A stretch of DNA of 64,000 nucleotides. Source: Exophiala sp. HKRS030 (Eukaryota > Ascomycota > Eurotiomycetes > Chaetothyriales > Herpotrichiellaceae). The notes beneath the pieces are model-generated. The model saw only the letters and a list, made by a program, of their open reading frames with translations, ran no database searches and was not told where the DNA came from. Location of the stretch: the NCBI GenBank assembly GCA_023897205.1, contig JAHWDD010000010.1, positions 930,001-994,000 of the forward strand. The letters are read 5' to 3'. A program made the translations under genes and the position numbers. Shown here in pieces: positions 10,513 through 20,359 of this stretch. Each line of letters begins with the position of its first letter. Position 1 is the first letter of the stretch.

Positions 10513-13185
10513 ATGCCCAGGAAAGCCCCGGCAGCTATGGCTGCTGGTGTGCGAAAACAAGGTCGATCAAAATCAACTTTGCTTGCTTGCGACAACTGTC
10601 GTGTCAAAAGAGTACGTCCGTTATTTTGACATCGGATGATTCATCTCTGATCTGATCAAATCAGCTTAAATGCACGTATAATGAAAGGCCATGCATGAAC
10701 TGCAAGCTCTACCAGAAAGAATGCATACAGTCAGGAGGCTCTCGTTCAGGAAGCGCAGCAAGGCAATCAACAGACGAGCCTTCGGCAAGTACTGTTGAAC
10801 ATATGGCATCGAACCAAAACGAAACATCGGTCACTCCTACACGTATGGGGAACACATCTTACTTCCTCAACCCACCAGAAGAACCTAATATGCCACCAGG
10901 CCATGGCGATGTGACCGCAAGCTCTCTCACAAATTTTGATGAGCCTTTGAATTGTTCAAGTCAACCCTCTCCTCCACGACAGCAGGCCGACTGACAGCCG
11001 AAGTAGATGATCGTTCACAGCAATATATGCAGCTTGATGAGCTGTTTGATAACGAAGTACTGAGGTCAAATGTCCCTTTTCACGACTTCTCTTTCCTGGG
11101 CGACCTGATAAATGACTCTCCCGATCCGTTACCTGGTGGAAATTTTGCAAAAGGATCTGTGAGCACTCCTGCCACGAGTCGTCAACGAGAACAAGCAGGA
11201 ACTCCATTTTCAAAAACGACACCTATTTCCCCTTACCATCCCCACGAGAACAAACTCTCTGGTATCGATTCACTACAGCCCACTTCCAGAAAAGAGGTCT
11301 CGCAGAACTATATCCCACCAGGTCTTTTCATCGGCATCGACCAGGGAAGAGGTGGCTTTTTAGGTAAGTCCGTTCGTGCGCAGCCTCTGAGAGCTGAGAT
11401 TTACGAAGAGACAGGATGGAATTCAATCGGAGGAACGCTTGCAAGCTCCATCCGTACATCAATGACAAAATACCCGCATCTCACGTCGAATTTGAACTTC
11501 GAATGGCTTGTGCAAGCTGGGAAGCACATTGCGAGAGTGGACGCAGATGAGACCATTCAGCTTTCTGCTGAGCAGCTTCCAGCAAAATCTTTGGCCGCCA
11601 TGTGCATAGCTGGTAAGGGCGTCCATGAATTAACTTGCTGGAGGGGCCTGGCTCAGATTCTGGCAAACAGGATATTTCAACAACGTCCACATCTATTACC
11701 CCGTCGTGCGAGAACAACATTTCCAAACTAGCTGGGAAGCACTATATGACCCAAGTCAAAAGACGCACCCCGTGTCGAGTTACATTCTGTTTTGCCTGGT
11801 CATCACCATTGGCGCAGCCAGTGATCGGACGAACTCTGCATCTTCGTCGCCTCTAGATCAATTCGCCCGGGACGTATTCCAGAAAGCATGTACGTTGGTA
11901 TACAGTCAGTTGACTGAATCCAGTCTGGTTACATTACAAGTAATGTTGCTTCTTGCAAGTCCCCTCTCATATGGCCCTTGGCTGTTTTGTGCGTTCTCGC
12001 ATTGACTGAATCGAGATCATGTTCTTCGAACTCAATGGTCAGGTGAATCTGGCATCGGTTCTATGCGGGCTCAGCATCCGTCTGTGCCAATCACTTGGTC
12101 TGCATAGAAAGAGTCCCCGAGATTTCAACCTTGCTCCAGAAGAGATCAAGTTCAGGTCTCAATTATGGTGGATTACATTTCGTTTCGAGACGTAAGTTCT
12201 GTTTGAAAGACCCAGAACGAGGAAACTCAAGCATACTCATGCATCTAACGAGTTCAGATTCGTCGCAATGTCTGAGGGAAGACCTACTGCTGTCCGCGAG
12301 CTGACATACGACGTCGAAGTTCTCCCCATGTGTCCCGACCACAACATATCGCCGCACACCAGCGACCTATCTTCGGCCCTCCACAGATGGACCGCCAGAC
12401 TGACTGAACACTGTAACCGGTTTTCGACCATCAGTAGCCTCTGCATATCGACCGACGCTCGATTAGATGCGCTGAATGATCTCGACGATTTACTTGTGCA
12501 GTGGAAAGAACAGATCCCCACCTCCCATCAACCTGGCCAAGATGTGGTGTCTGATTTGGATTCTTATATGCTCATTGCCCCTCTTCATCTCGAGTACTTT
12601 AATTTATCAAGGGCCGTTCATTGGGCTTGCATCATGGCGATATCCATGAACTCAGACGCGGTTGACGAACGTCATAGGCGTTCTCTCCAATTGTCCGAGA
12701 TGAAATGTTTGTCGGCATCCCGCTCATTTGTCCAAACAGCAAACAGGTCCGTGAGGAGTCGTGCAGGCACCTTCCCTGGGCCAGAGCTGACATTTGTCTT
12801 ATAGTATCGCCGACTGTGGCACCGGTGGAAGGCTATTCCCTATTGCGTGAGTATTCTCTGCCTCCGGCGGTTTTTATGGACAAACTTTGCATTCCCCGGG
12901 GCCGGAGCCTAATTCAATGTCTTCTACAGTCTTCATACAGACCACTACGTCGCCGCCTCTGCCGTCTTATATCGAGCAATCTGTGAGAACCCACGACGAA
13001 TCGCAGCAAAAGCTGACCTAGAACATCTCCGGGCCACCGTGATACACATCGAGCGCGACTCGTTCTCGTGTGAATGGAGTTCGACGTTGAAAAGTACGAT
13101 AGGCGAAATGATCAAGGTGGCAGAGCGGTTGGTAGAGGGTGGATCTGCCCCCGTCGACTCATCGAGGAGAGATACTATTTTATGA
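10513..13185 (+). CDS. Zn2Cys6 fungal-specific transcription factor
   Basis: Proposed exons: 10513-10611, 10665-10953, 10998-11612, 11671-11954, 12016-12191, 12258-12746, 12805-12846 and 12930-13185 (749 aa). The zinc cluster is C-x2-C-x6-C-x6-C-x2-C-x6-C, running from ACDNCRVKRLKC to MNCKLYQKEC, and is split by the first intron. The middle homology region (fungal_trans) is clear: YFNNVHIYYPVVREQHF, then LVTLQVMLLL, GLSIRLCQSLGLHR, LWWITFRFE and MSEGRPTAVREL. Two points need care. The frame jump near 10954-10997 needs a weak 44-base intron (GTTCAA..ACAG) or is a lesion. The intron at 11955-12015 has a GC donor (GCAAGT) and restores the conserved alignment exactly. A possible extra in-frame intron at 11364-11414 was not used. 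It is probably a regulator of the adjacent enzyme genes, convergent with the monooxygenase. Confidence 0.78.
11955..12015 (+). other. GC-AG intron in the Zn2Cys6 gene
   Basis: The donor is GCAAGT directly after CTT CTT, and the acceptor is the AG of gactgaatcgag. Removing these 61 bases joins LVTLQVMLLL to IMFFELNGQVNLASVLCGLS in frame. No GT donor nearby gives the required length class without deleting conserved residues. Confidence 0.6.
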
Positions 13186-13327
13186 CAGCGCCAGGAACGT
13201 TGTTCAGTGAGACCCAAACGAGACGAATGGTGTTACGAACCCTTTTGGGGGTTTAGATACTGGGTCAACAGAGTACCAACCCTGTATTCTCCTATAGTTT
13301 TCCACGCTAGAAATCCGATCAGGTATC

Positions 13328-15195
13328 TTATATCTTTGTCGGGTTCAGGTATCCAGTCAACAACTCTGCAACGCCCCTCATGTTCGTCACCGAATCGACT
13401 ATATGCTGATCTGGACGGACAAGTACAGCCGCGGTCTGCCTCAGTCCCATCATCCCAGTCCATTCTCCCACAGAGTCGACAAACTCCCGCCCCAACTGTA
13501 CCACGAGTACGGGAACTCCTCGTATATCAAGTTTTTGCTCTGTCGTAAGCCCAGGCGACGTGAACAAAACGAACTCGTGTCCATTAACAAAGTCCAAGGT
13601 CGAAACACGATTCCGATCACCTGCGTGGTCGGTCTTGAGCCTTTTGACCCACTCGTGCGGCAGTCGGCCACCGGGGACGCATTCTTTCTGATAATCCGAT
13701 GGTCCACGGCGGACTTGGTCTCCTCCCCCTTTTGGACCATATGCGTAACCCAGGACCAGGTTGAGAGAGTGGAAGTGATCCCGCTGACGCTCGATGGCGT
13801 CTTGTATGTCCTTTCGGGATTTTGGGTCGGCCCAGAGCTGCTCAGCCGTCGTTCCTGGTCTGAAGATGGTTCTGACGAGGCGATGGATGTTCTCCTCGTT
13901 CAGCTTGCTCTGTTTCGAGTTGTCTTGCGCGACGGCGAGTCTTTCCGAACTGACCGTGTCAAAAAGCAAGTTTTCATCCGACGTCCAGCCCCGTTCTACC
14001 GCATTAATCTTCCACGCCAGGTTCTGAATGTCCGCTATCCCGGTATTGAGGCCTAATCCTCCGGTCGGGGGGAACGAGTGAGCTGCGTCACCAGCGAGGA
14101 ATGCACGGGGTACGCGTGGCGATCGATACGATTCGGCAATCTTGGGAGACGTCTTCCACAGGGTGATTCCTATTTCCTTGTAGTCATCTACGACAGTACC
14201 CACGGCCTTGATTCACTTGTCAGAAAGACAACTGTTGTTAATTCCCTTTTGGGAGGGGGCTGTCATACCTTGAACACTTGTTCTTTCATGAATTCCGAGG
14301 TGAAAGTTGCACGAGGAACTATGTCGGGATCATATTGAACACTAAAAACCCAACTGTTCTTCCTGTTGTAGGCGATAAAAATACCTATTCCAGCAGGGTT
14401 GAGGATGAACCATAACAAGCCAGGTCGAAAGTGTGACAGGTCCGCACTGAAGTGGACCGAAGCATAATGCAAGACAACTTCAGGTCCACCGTTGAGAGGG
14501 TAAAAGGGAATTTTCAAAACGTCCCTAGATCTGGCATGTGCCCCATCACAGGCGATCAAATATTCACTTGTGATGATGCTCCTCTGTGTACTCGTACCGT
14601 CAACTCCGTGTATGTTGACAGTTGACCTGATTTGTTTGAAAGTGACAGGGTGATCCTCCTCCTCATCCTCCCCTTCCAACGTCGTGCATCCTTCCCACTC
14701 GTGAGATCGTAGGTATTTGACTTTGCCGGTTTTCAGGGCCGCTCTCAACAGGTGTTCTTCCAAAAGTGGTTGAGCGACGTTGAACATGGTCTTGGGAGAC
14801 GCAGCTTTGGATTGGGCATCGCTCACACTGGTCTCCAACACTCCATACTCGATTCCGTTCATGGAAGAGGCAAATGTGACCGTTCGGGATTCTTCGTCAG
14901 ACAGACCTAATTCTTTCAACGACGTCAGGTCTAACTGATATTGTCGTAAGATCTCGACGGATCTTTGATTGATGACATGGGCCTTTGGTTGACCTAGTCT
15001 AGTGGCATGACGCTCGAGAACGACACTTTCCAAGCCGTACCTGGCGACTGCTATCGCACTCAAAATCCCCACCGGTCCGCCTCCCACGATCAACACCTTG
15101 GTCGATTCAGGAAGGTCCCCAGCTTGTAGGTTCTCGTTCGACGCGACACCGTGGGGAAACCGCGGGCCATGATCGATACTGTCGGTGAGAGCCAT
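13328..15195 (-). CDS. Class A flavin (FAD) aromatic-ring monooxygenase, TfdB/MhpA-like
   Basis: Two exons on the minus strand, 15195-14269 and 14206-13328, give 601 aa; the 62-base intron has GTATGA and a CTGAC branch point. The Rossmann motif GGGPVG (38-43) lies in VLIVGGGPVGILSAIAVARY. The DG motif is in YLIACDGAHARSRDV, and the FAD-ribityl GD motif is in FLAGDAAHSFPPTGGLGLN (GD at 348-349). A C-terminal thioredoxin-like region follows, ending GVAELLTGYLNPTKI. Phenol- and phenylpropionate-type hydroxylases share this layout. They use NAD(P)H and O2 to add a hydroxyl to an aromatic ring and often make the catechol for ring cleavage. It lies head to tail with the FAH-fold gene and next to an extradiol-type dioxygenase, which suggests the first step of one pathway. 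The substrate is not predictable. Confidence 0.85.
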
Positions 15196-15815
15196 GAATA
15201 ACAATTGCTGAAGTCAATGAATGGAAATTGAGGTCTTGTGAAGAATATAAGGCGGCGTCGTGGGGAATTCAAAGACTCATGCGTAACGAATCCTCTTCTG
15301 CAGGTCGGAGGTGTTCGAACCGCGCGGTCTACGAATGCCATGGATGAGAGCTACCCCATGGACCAAGAATGTCGTTCTGGAGACCTCCCAGCACATTAGA
15401 CACGACCTCGGAGGTCAGTCAGGTCGGAAAAGTCAGTCCATGGGCGCTAAACCCTCCCTCCCAGCCACTACTCTGTCGACATATCGCACTGGAGAGATGA
15501 TATAAAGGTTAATGTAATGCTACCGAGTTGTGAGCAGTTAGAGTGATGGCAAGAGGAGGTTCCACGACCCGTGGATCGATCCAGACGATTCTCCGTGGGA
15601 CAGAGAGAGTAGGGACTTCGCCTGACACTCTTCCTGGGCTGATGTGGTATTGGAAGGAACCACTCCCATTGCACACTGATGTAAAGATACTCCAAAATCG
15701 TGGTCAGTCAAGCTAGATATTGTGTATGCACAAGGCTAGGTCCATAGGTTATTCCTGCTGATAAGCAACTTTCAAACCATGAGCGTATTATTTAGGAAAT
15801 CTCTGACCAATACAT
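15196..15815. promoter_or_regulatory. Promoter region of the monooxygenase; dyad and small ORF
   Basis: It lies between the start of the monooxygenase and the stop of the FAH-fold gene (both minus strand). It contains an inverted repeat GACCTCG-GAGGTC at 15404-15416, with further GGAGGT and GACCTCC copies nearby (15308, 15381). On the plus strand TATAAAGG at 15501 precedes a 56-codon open frame (15546-15716). Confidence 0.35.
15546..15716 (+). CDS. Small open frame of 56 codons, uncertain
   Basis: An ATG-initiated frame (MARGGSTTRGSIQTILRG at the start) lies 45 bases downstream of a TATAAAGG box and is antisense to the neighbouring genes. No family recognised. It may be chance; the TATA-like box is the only support. 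Confidence 0.15.
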   Translation: MARGGSTTRGSIQTILRGTERVGTSPDTLPGLMWYWKEPLPLHTDVKILQNRGQSS

Positions 15816-16905
15816 CTATTTCTCAAACACCATCTTGTTGCGAATCTTGCCAATCCCGTCAATGCTGACCTCGACAATGTCACCATCTTGCAACCACGCC
15901 GGTGGCTGCATGAAGGCCGCAACTCCGCCGGGGGTGCCGGTCATGATGACCGTGCCAGGTTCCAACGCATGCCCTCTCGACACAAACCTAATGATGTCGC
16001 GGACATTAAAGATCATGTCTACTGTGCTACTTCTCTGTCGCTCCACTCCGTTGACAGTGGTGACCAAAGTGAGGCGATCTGGTGCAGGCATCTGAGCAGT
16101 CGAACAGATGACAGGTCCAAGGGGAGCAAAGTTGTCAAAACTTTTGGAGTAGCTCGCTTGCTGACCAGATCTCTCGGGCATCTGCCAGTATCGAGAAGAA
16201 ACGTCGTTTCCAATGGTGAAACCGAGAACATAATCAAGAGGATCTTCATCTTCAGTCAGACTCTTGCATCTCTTGCCAATAACGATGCATAGTTCTCCCT
16301 GTGGAATTTCTGAATCAGCCATGGCCATGAAATGTTCTGGCTTCGCCTACCTCGTAATCAAGAAACTGAGCGTCTTTGTGAATGAGGACATCGTCCGTCG
16401 GCCCCGCGAGGCAACCTTGAAACACGCTCAGCACTGTGCGTTACTGGATCAAAACCAAAGTGTTCAAACACATGAGACATACCAGCAGGCTTATTGAAAA
16501 GAATAGGAAATTCCGGTATCCTTGTCTTTTGCTTGAAACTAAGCTCCAAAGTCCACTCGAAAGAACACTGTTACAGTACCTTGTTTTCGGCCGCATGTGC
16601 CTTATAATTAAGGCCGACACAGACGAATATTGGCACACGTGGCAAGGGTGCAAGGATCTGATGGAGTCAATATTCCTGACAGACAGTCACAGCGTGAGAA
16701 CTGATGAGCTGTGCCTGACCTTGCGGATAACATCCTTCTTGCCTGTTCTTTGAAACGAAGAATCCCATGGTACATCACCAGAGTACACGCCGACCGTGGA
16801 TCCGACCAGAGAATCAAGCCTTTCCGCAGCTGCCTCGCCGTACATGACCTCACCAGAATCGTTCTCAAAACGAACAAGATGATTGAAGGGCGATGTCAAA
16901 GTCAT
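15816..16905 (-). CDS. Fumarylacetoacetase-fold (FAHD) hydrolase/hydratase
   Basis: Five exons on the minus strand, 16905-16720, 16657-16580, 16525-16483, 16415-16351 and 16298-15816, give 284 aa. The N-terminal arm is followed by the FAH core: LAPLPRVPIFVCVGLNYKAH, IPEFPILFNKPAG, CLAGPTDDVLIHKDAQFLDY and GFTIGNDVSSRYWQ. The metal-binding carboxylates are E124 and E126 (the E-x-E of DYEGEL) and D156. Single-domain members of this family cleave acylpyruvates, decarboxylate oxaloacetate, or hydrate/isomerise 2-hydroxy-dienoates in meta-cleavage pathways. Here the gene shares a promoter with a VOC dioxygenase and adjoins a ring hydroxylase, so a role late in an aromatic pathway is the best inference. 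Exon 3 could begin 6 bases earlier, at 16531. Confidence 0.85.
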
Positions 16906-17447
16906 GTCGGATGTTTTGGAACTGATCTCTGGGTGTTAGAACTTGGAGGTCTCAATGACTTCGATATAAATTTGCTACGTGAGCGAGGGTTTTGTTTCAT
17001 GTAAGCACGGGTACTCCATTTCTGTGTGATTTTACCTTTGTCAACACCTCCGTGGTCAAGACAAAACCACCACTGCCTTCACAATGATGAACGCGAGGCG
17101 GGCAGAGTAATGACACACTTGGGGCGATCTCTCATCCTTCCGTGCCTCGGTTTTTATGTGGTGTTGCTGATTCGTCAGGCTGAAACCTCCCAGGGGCTTG
17201 CTCCACTCCGCTCCAGCGCAACGACCCCCGGACATGTAATTGCGGAGCTGGAAGACCATTCCTCCCGGATCTGCGTTGGGTCCCATGATATCCTCAGAGA
17301 TGCTGCGCGTCCCTCCACGGCTTGACATATTATAAAGGTCGACCTCTCGTTCTCTTCGAAAACATACCATTCGTAAGCTCTGCAGTTGCACGCGTAATTC
17401 CGCATCAAAGTCACATACTCTTGTAAAAGATCTATTCACTTTTCACC
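16906..17447. promoter_or_regulatory. Bidirectional promoter of the FAHD and VOC dioxygenase genes
   Basis: A 542-base gap separates the two divergent starts. TATAAAGG at 17331 lies 117 bases before the dioxygenase ATG. GGAGGTC near 16945 recalls the dyad arm upstream of the monooxygenase (GAGGTC, 15411). No gene recognised inside. Confidence 0.45.
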
Positions 17448-18020
17448 ATGAGTGTTGATTATGACAACGCAGGGAAGCAGGTCATACGACCCTCGTACCT
17501 AGCCCACGTCGTCCTACGCACCAACAACCTAAAGCCCATGGTCGACTTCTACAAGACGTTCCTGGGTGCACACGCATCGTTCGAGAACGACTTTATTTCC
17601 TTCCTCACCTATGACGAGGAACATCACCGCATCGCGGTCCTCCAAGACCCCGAAACAAGCCCAAAACAGCCACGGTCATGCGGGCTAGAGCACATTGCCT
17701 TCACGTACACGAGACTCGAAGACCTTGCTTTGTCCTACAGGCAGCGCAAAGCCAACGGGTTCCTGCCGTTCTGGTGCATCAATCACGGACCCACCACGTC
17801 CATCTACTACCTCGACCCGGACGGCAACCAACTGGAGACTCAGGTTGACAATTTTGATACGATTGAAGAAGTTGCACGGTTTTTGGGATCGAAGGAGTTT
17901 GCACGGAACCCCATCGGCACCGATTTTGACCCCGAGGATCTGGTCAAGAGGCTTCAATCGGGCGAGAATGATGCTTCGATCAAGAAGAGAATCGAGATCG
18001 GCCAACGGTTTGCAAAATAA
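17448..18020 (+). CDS. VOC-family extradiol-type dioxygenase, single domain
   Basis: A single exon of 190 aa with one vicinal-oxygen-chelate domain. Two beta-alpha-beta-beta-beta halves are visible: SYLAHVVLRTNNLKPMVDFY and LEHIAFTYTRLEDLALSYRQ. The metal ligands expected of the fold are H20, H82 and E130, the last in DPDGNQLETQ. H113 (INHGP) and Y121 (IYYLDP) sit where extradiol dioxygenases carry catalytic His and Tyr. Small one-domain enzymes of this type cleave catechols or biphenyl-2,3-diol next to the hydroxyls using Fe(II) or Mn(II). Glyoxalases and fosfomycin-type proteins share the fold, so ring cleavage is inferred from the extra residues and the neighbours. No intron is present. 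Confidence 0.8.
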   Translation: MSVDYDNAGKQVIRPSYLAHVVLRTNNLKPMVDFYKTFLGAHASFENDFISFLTYDEEHHRIAVLQDPETSPKQPRSCGLEHIAFTYTRLEDLALSYRQRKANGFLPFWCINHGPTTSIYYLDPDGNQLETQVDNFDTIEEVARFLGSKEFARNPIGTDFDPEDLVKRLQSGENDASIKKRIEIGQRFAK

Positions 18021-19011
18021 CCTCCAAATTCAGAGAGACAAGGTGATGGGGGGATATGTGTATGGAGGTGGAATTCCTGAACCGGTCAACCATATAGGGG
18101 TTTTTATGTGGCCTTCGCTTCGTGGAAGCTCGACCTGTCGCTTAGGAGGAAAAGTACCAAGCAGTGAGGACTTTTCTAGAATATAATTGAAAAGTTTCCA
18201 GAAGCGTTGTTGTACCAGGCTCGAGGGTAGCAAATTTGGGTTTGGTACCTGAATTGTCAATGCATCTCATGCGCAATTTCGTGCCCATACCTCGAATGGC
18301 GGTGGTCAATTGTTCGCTGGTAACTGCTACATATCCTTTTCGAATTGTTCCATACCACAAAATTTCATTCACTCGTGCATGGAGGGAGTAATAATTAAAA
18401 TAAGGTAGTGCCCTGGTAGCAGTACACTCGAATGAGTTTGTGTCATTTCAACCATAGGTGATAAAAGCGGCCGCAACTTCCCAAGCTATGGTTTGATCAA
18501 GAGGGAGGTACGCGATGCAGATGAGAGAGGTCAGAAGGTCCTCAGGATGGTCTTGGGTACTGCGTACTCGTTGCTGGGTTAGCTGAAAAGTTGATAATAG
18601 AGTAGTAAGCGCCAGAAATCGAAGGAGAGAGCCCATTGAGCACAGTGGCGGCGTCACGCCGGGGTCCGATCGGGCGTCAAAAAGTCCACGACACCCGATC
18701 GGCCGACGGCGGGCCGGGTCGGGTGTAGTTTCGAACGTCCTAGACAATGATATGTTTGAATTTCCGAGGGGCTCACAGCATAATCAGGCCATTGGTTGTG
18801 TTCGCCTGCCCCGGAACCATTCGCGTATATATTAAAAGACGATCACATCAGGGCCTCATGGTGAACTCTCTCTACATTGTCCCTATATCCTTTGCAATTC
18901 ATACCCACACTGTAGCTAAATTATTTTCTTGGAGTCTGAGAGGTTTTCTTCCATCTAAAGTCAACGACGCTAGGCAAAGAGACCTAAAGTAGAACAAGAC
19001 AAAGCATCGAC
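18021..19011. promoter_or_regulatory. Intergenic: promoter of the alpha/beta hydrolase with CGG-dyad cluster
   Basis: About 990 bases without a convincing gene. It holds a G/C-rich patch of CGG/CCG triplets (18649-18720) and a TATA-like stretch TATATATTAAAA (18826-18837), 175 bases before the hydrolase ATG. Confidence 0.5.
18649..18702. promoter_or_regulatory. Candidate Zn2Cys6 operator: CGG dyad and paired CCGATCGG
   Basis: CGG-N7-CCG (18649-18661, inner dyad GGCGTCACGCC) is followed by CCGATCGGGCGTC (18666-18678) and its inverted copy GACACCCGATCGG (18690-18702), which matches at 12 of 13 positions across an 11-base spacer. Inverted or everted CGG triplets are the known targets of Zn2Cys6 dimers, and two such regulators flank the block. 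Confidence 0.45.
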
Positions 19012-20208
19012 ATGGCAAGTCAGGAGGACTCATCACCCCGTGATCAGGATTACTCAACCCAGCGCCTTCGCCAGCGGTATCGTTTTACCGATCCCAACAT
19101 GGATCTCTTCTTCCTCGGAGCCCTTGGATGGGGTTCGGCAGGGGGGTTGTCTGTCGGCGAGGCTTTTCACGCAGCATCGCAAATCATCGACGGCGATGTG
19201 GACTCCTGGGCGAAAGCATTCGCACGCCTCGGAGATGCACAGAACGCGCAAGCCGACACATGGCAACGACGTGGCTGGACCCGAGCCGCAGGTGAGACAC
19301 GGCTGAAGGCATTTGCAAGCTACCGGCTGGCATGGCAGTTCGTCGGTCCAGGCGAGCGCTTCGTGTCGCTGTTCCGCACTCATCAGAAACTTTTCGCCCA
19401 GGCCATGACAGAATTGGCCTTTCCATTCACAAGTTTTACTGTCCATTATCAGAATGGCAATCTTCCCGGGTATTTCTACCAGGCGAGTGATCCTCATGCC
19501 CCCACAGTGTTGGTGATAGGTGGAGCAGATTCCTGTCATGAGGATCGTTTCCTGTCGCAAGGACGCCACTTGTTTGACCGAGGCTACTCAGTGGCCTTGG
19601 TCGATCTGCCGGGCCAGGGCCTCGTACAGGAACAGGGACTATACTGGGAGAAAGAGGCTGAACGGTCCATCGCTGCAGTGATTGATCACTTGATCAGCCA
19701 CATGCATGTAGACCCACGTAAGTTGGCCCTGCTCGGAATGAGTCTTGGCGGATACTTCGCCTGCCGGGCGGCAGCAGATGAGCAGCGACTGGCAGCAGTT
19801 ATCGCGACTACCCCGCTTTACCGTCCCGGAGACTTGTTCAGAGAAGTCGCAAAAGGACTGCCTGGAGGTGGTGGCGCTATGCTTTCGGATGCCGCACGGA
19901 AAAACTTCGAGGTGCTCGGATGGAAAGCTGGTGTGTCTGACATAGCAGATCTGGCTGAGCAGTGGGATGGTGTATGCGCAGAGCCAGAAAAAGTCTCGAT
20001 ACCATTCCTGTCGGTCATCGGCGAGCAAGAAGGTTCGGTGTGGAAGAAACAGGCGAAGGAATGGCATCTGGCCATTCTGTCCAGCCAGAAGAGCTTCGTC
20101 GAGCTCAATGCTGAAACGGGTGCCGATGTGCATTGTCAAGGCAATAACACACTTCGATTGGCTCAGGAGGTGGATGGATGGCTACGCGAGGTATTGCCAC
20201 AATCCTGA
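19012..20208 (+). CDS. Alpha/beta hydrolase, 2,6-dihydroxypseudooxynicotine hydrolase-like
   Basis: A single exon of 398 aa. A helical N-terminal lid of about 150 residues precedes the core, which starts near PTVLVIGGADSCHEDRF. The oxyanion region is LVDLPGQGLVQEQGLY, the nucleophile elbow is G242-M-S244-L-G246-G, and the catalytic His is probably H374 (GADVHCQGNN). The lid-plus-core layout, with a Glu-rich LVIGG segment, resembles the bacterial enzyme that cleaves a C-C bond in 2,6-dihydroxypseudooxynicotine and related FrsA-like esterases. The usual acid Asp is not obvious: the matching segment VIGEQEG offers E338 or E340. A meta-cleavage-type C-C hydrolysis fits the neighbours, but ordinary ester hydrolysis cannot be excluded. 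The absence of introns contrasts with most genes here. Confidence 0.8.
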   Translation: MASQEDSSPRDQDYSTQRLRQRYRFTDPNMDLFFLGALGWGSAGGLSVGEAFHAASQIIDGDVDSWAKAFARLGDAQNAQADTWQRRGWTRAAGETRLKAFASYRLAWQFVGPGERFVSLFRTHQKLFAQAMTELAFPFTSFTVHYQNGNLPGYFYQASDPHAPTVLVIGGADSCHEDRFLSQGRHLFDRGYSVALVDLPGQGLVQEQGLYWEKEAERSIAAVIDHLISHMHVDPRKLALLGMSLGGYFACRAAADEQRLAAVIATTPLYRPGDLFREVAKGLPGGGGAMLSDAARKNFEVLGWKAGVSDIADLAEQWDGVCAEPEKVSIPFLSVIGEQEGSVWKKQAKEWHLAILSSQKSFVELNAETGADVHCQGNNTLRLAQEVDGWLREVLPQS

Positions 20209-20359
20209 CCAGATGACTTCGTATCTTAAGAAGTAATTTAGTGGCCGAAGTTGCTTTCGGTTCAGAACAGCAATATCTGAGAAAGAAGTGGTGGAAGCTA
20301 AGCGTCAAATAATGATCACGGTGCACCTGTTGATTTTGGTAGTGCGAGATGCGGTAACA

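Noticed and set aside
11364..11414. In-frame GTAAGT..ACAG intron in the first regulator
   Set aside because: The acceptor is weak and the retained sequence reads as normal linker; left in, though it cannot be excluded.
15290..15335. GTTCGAA-like box suggesting a tRNA
   Set aside because: No A box, acceptor stem or anticodon arm at the right spacing; no tRNA found elsewhere in the window by eye.
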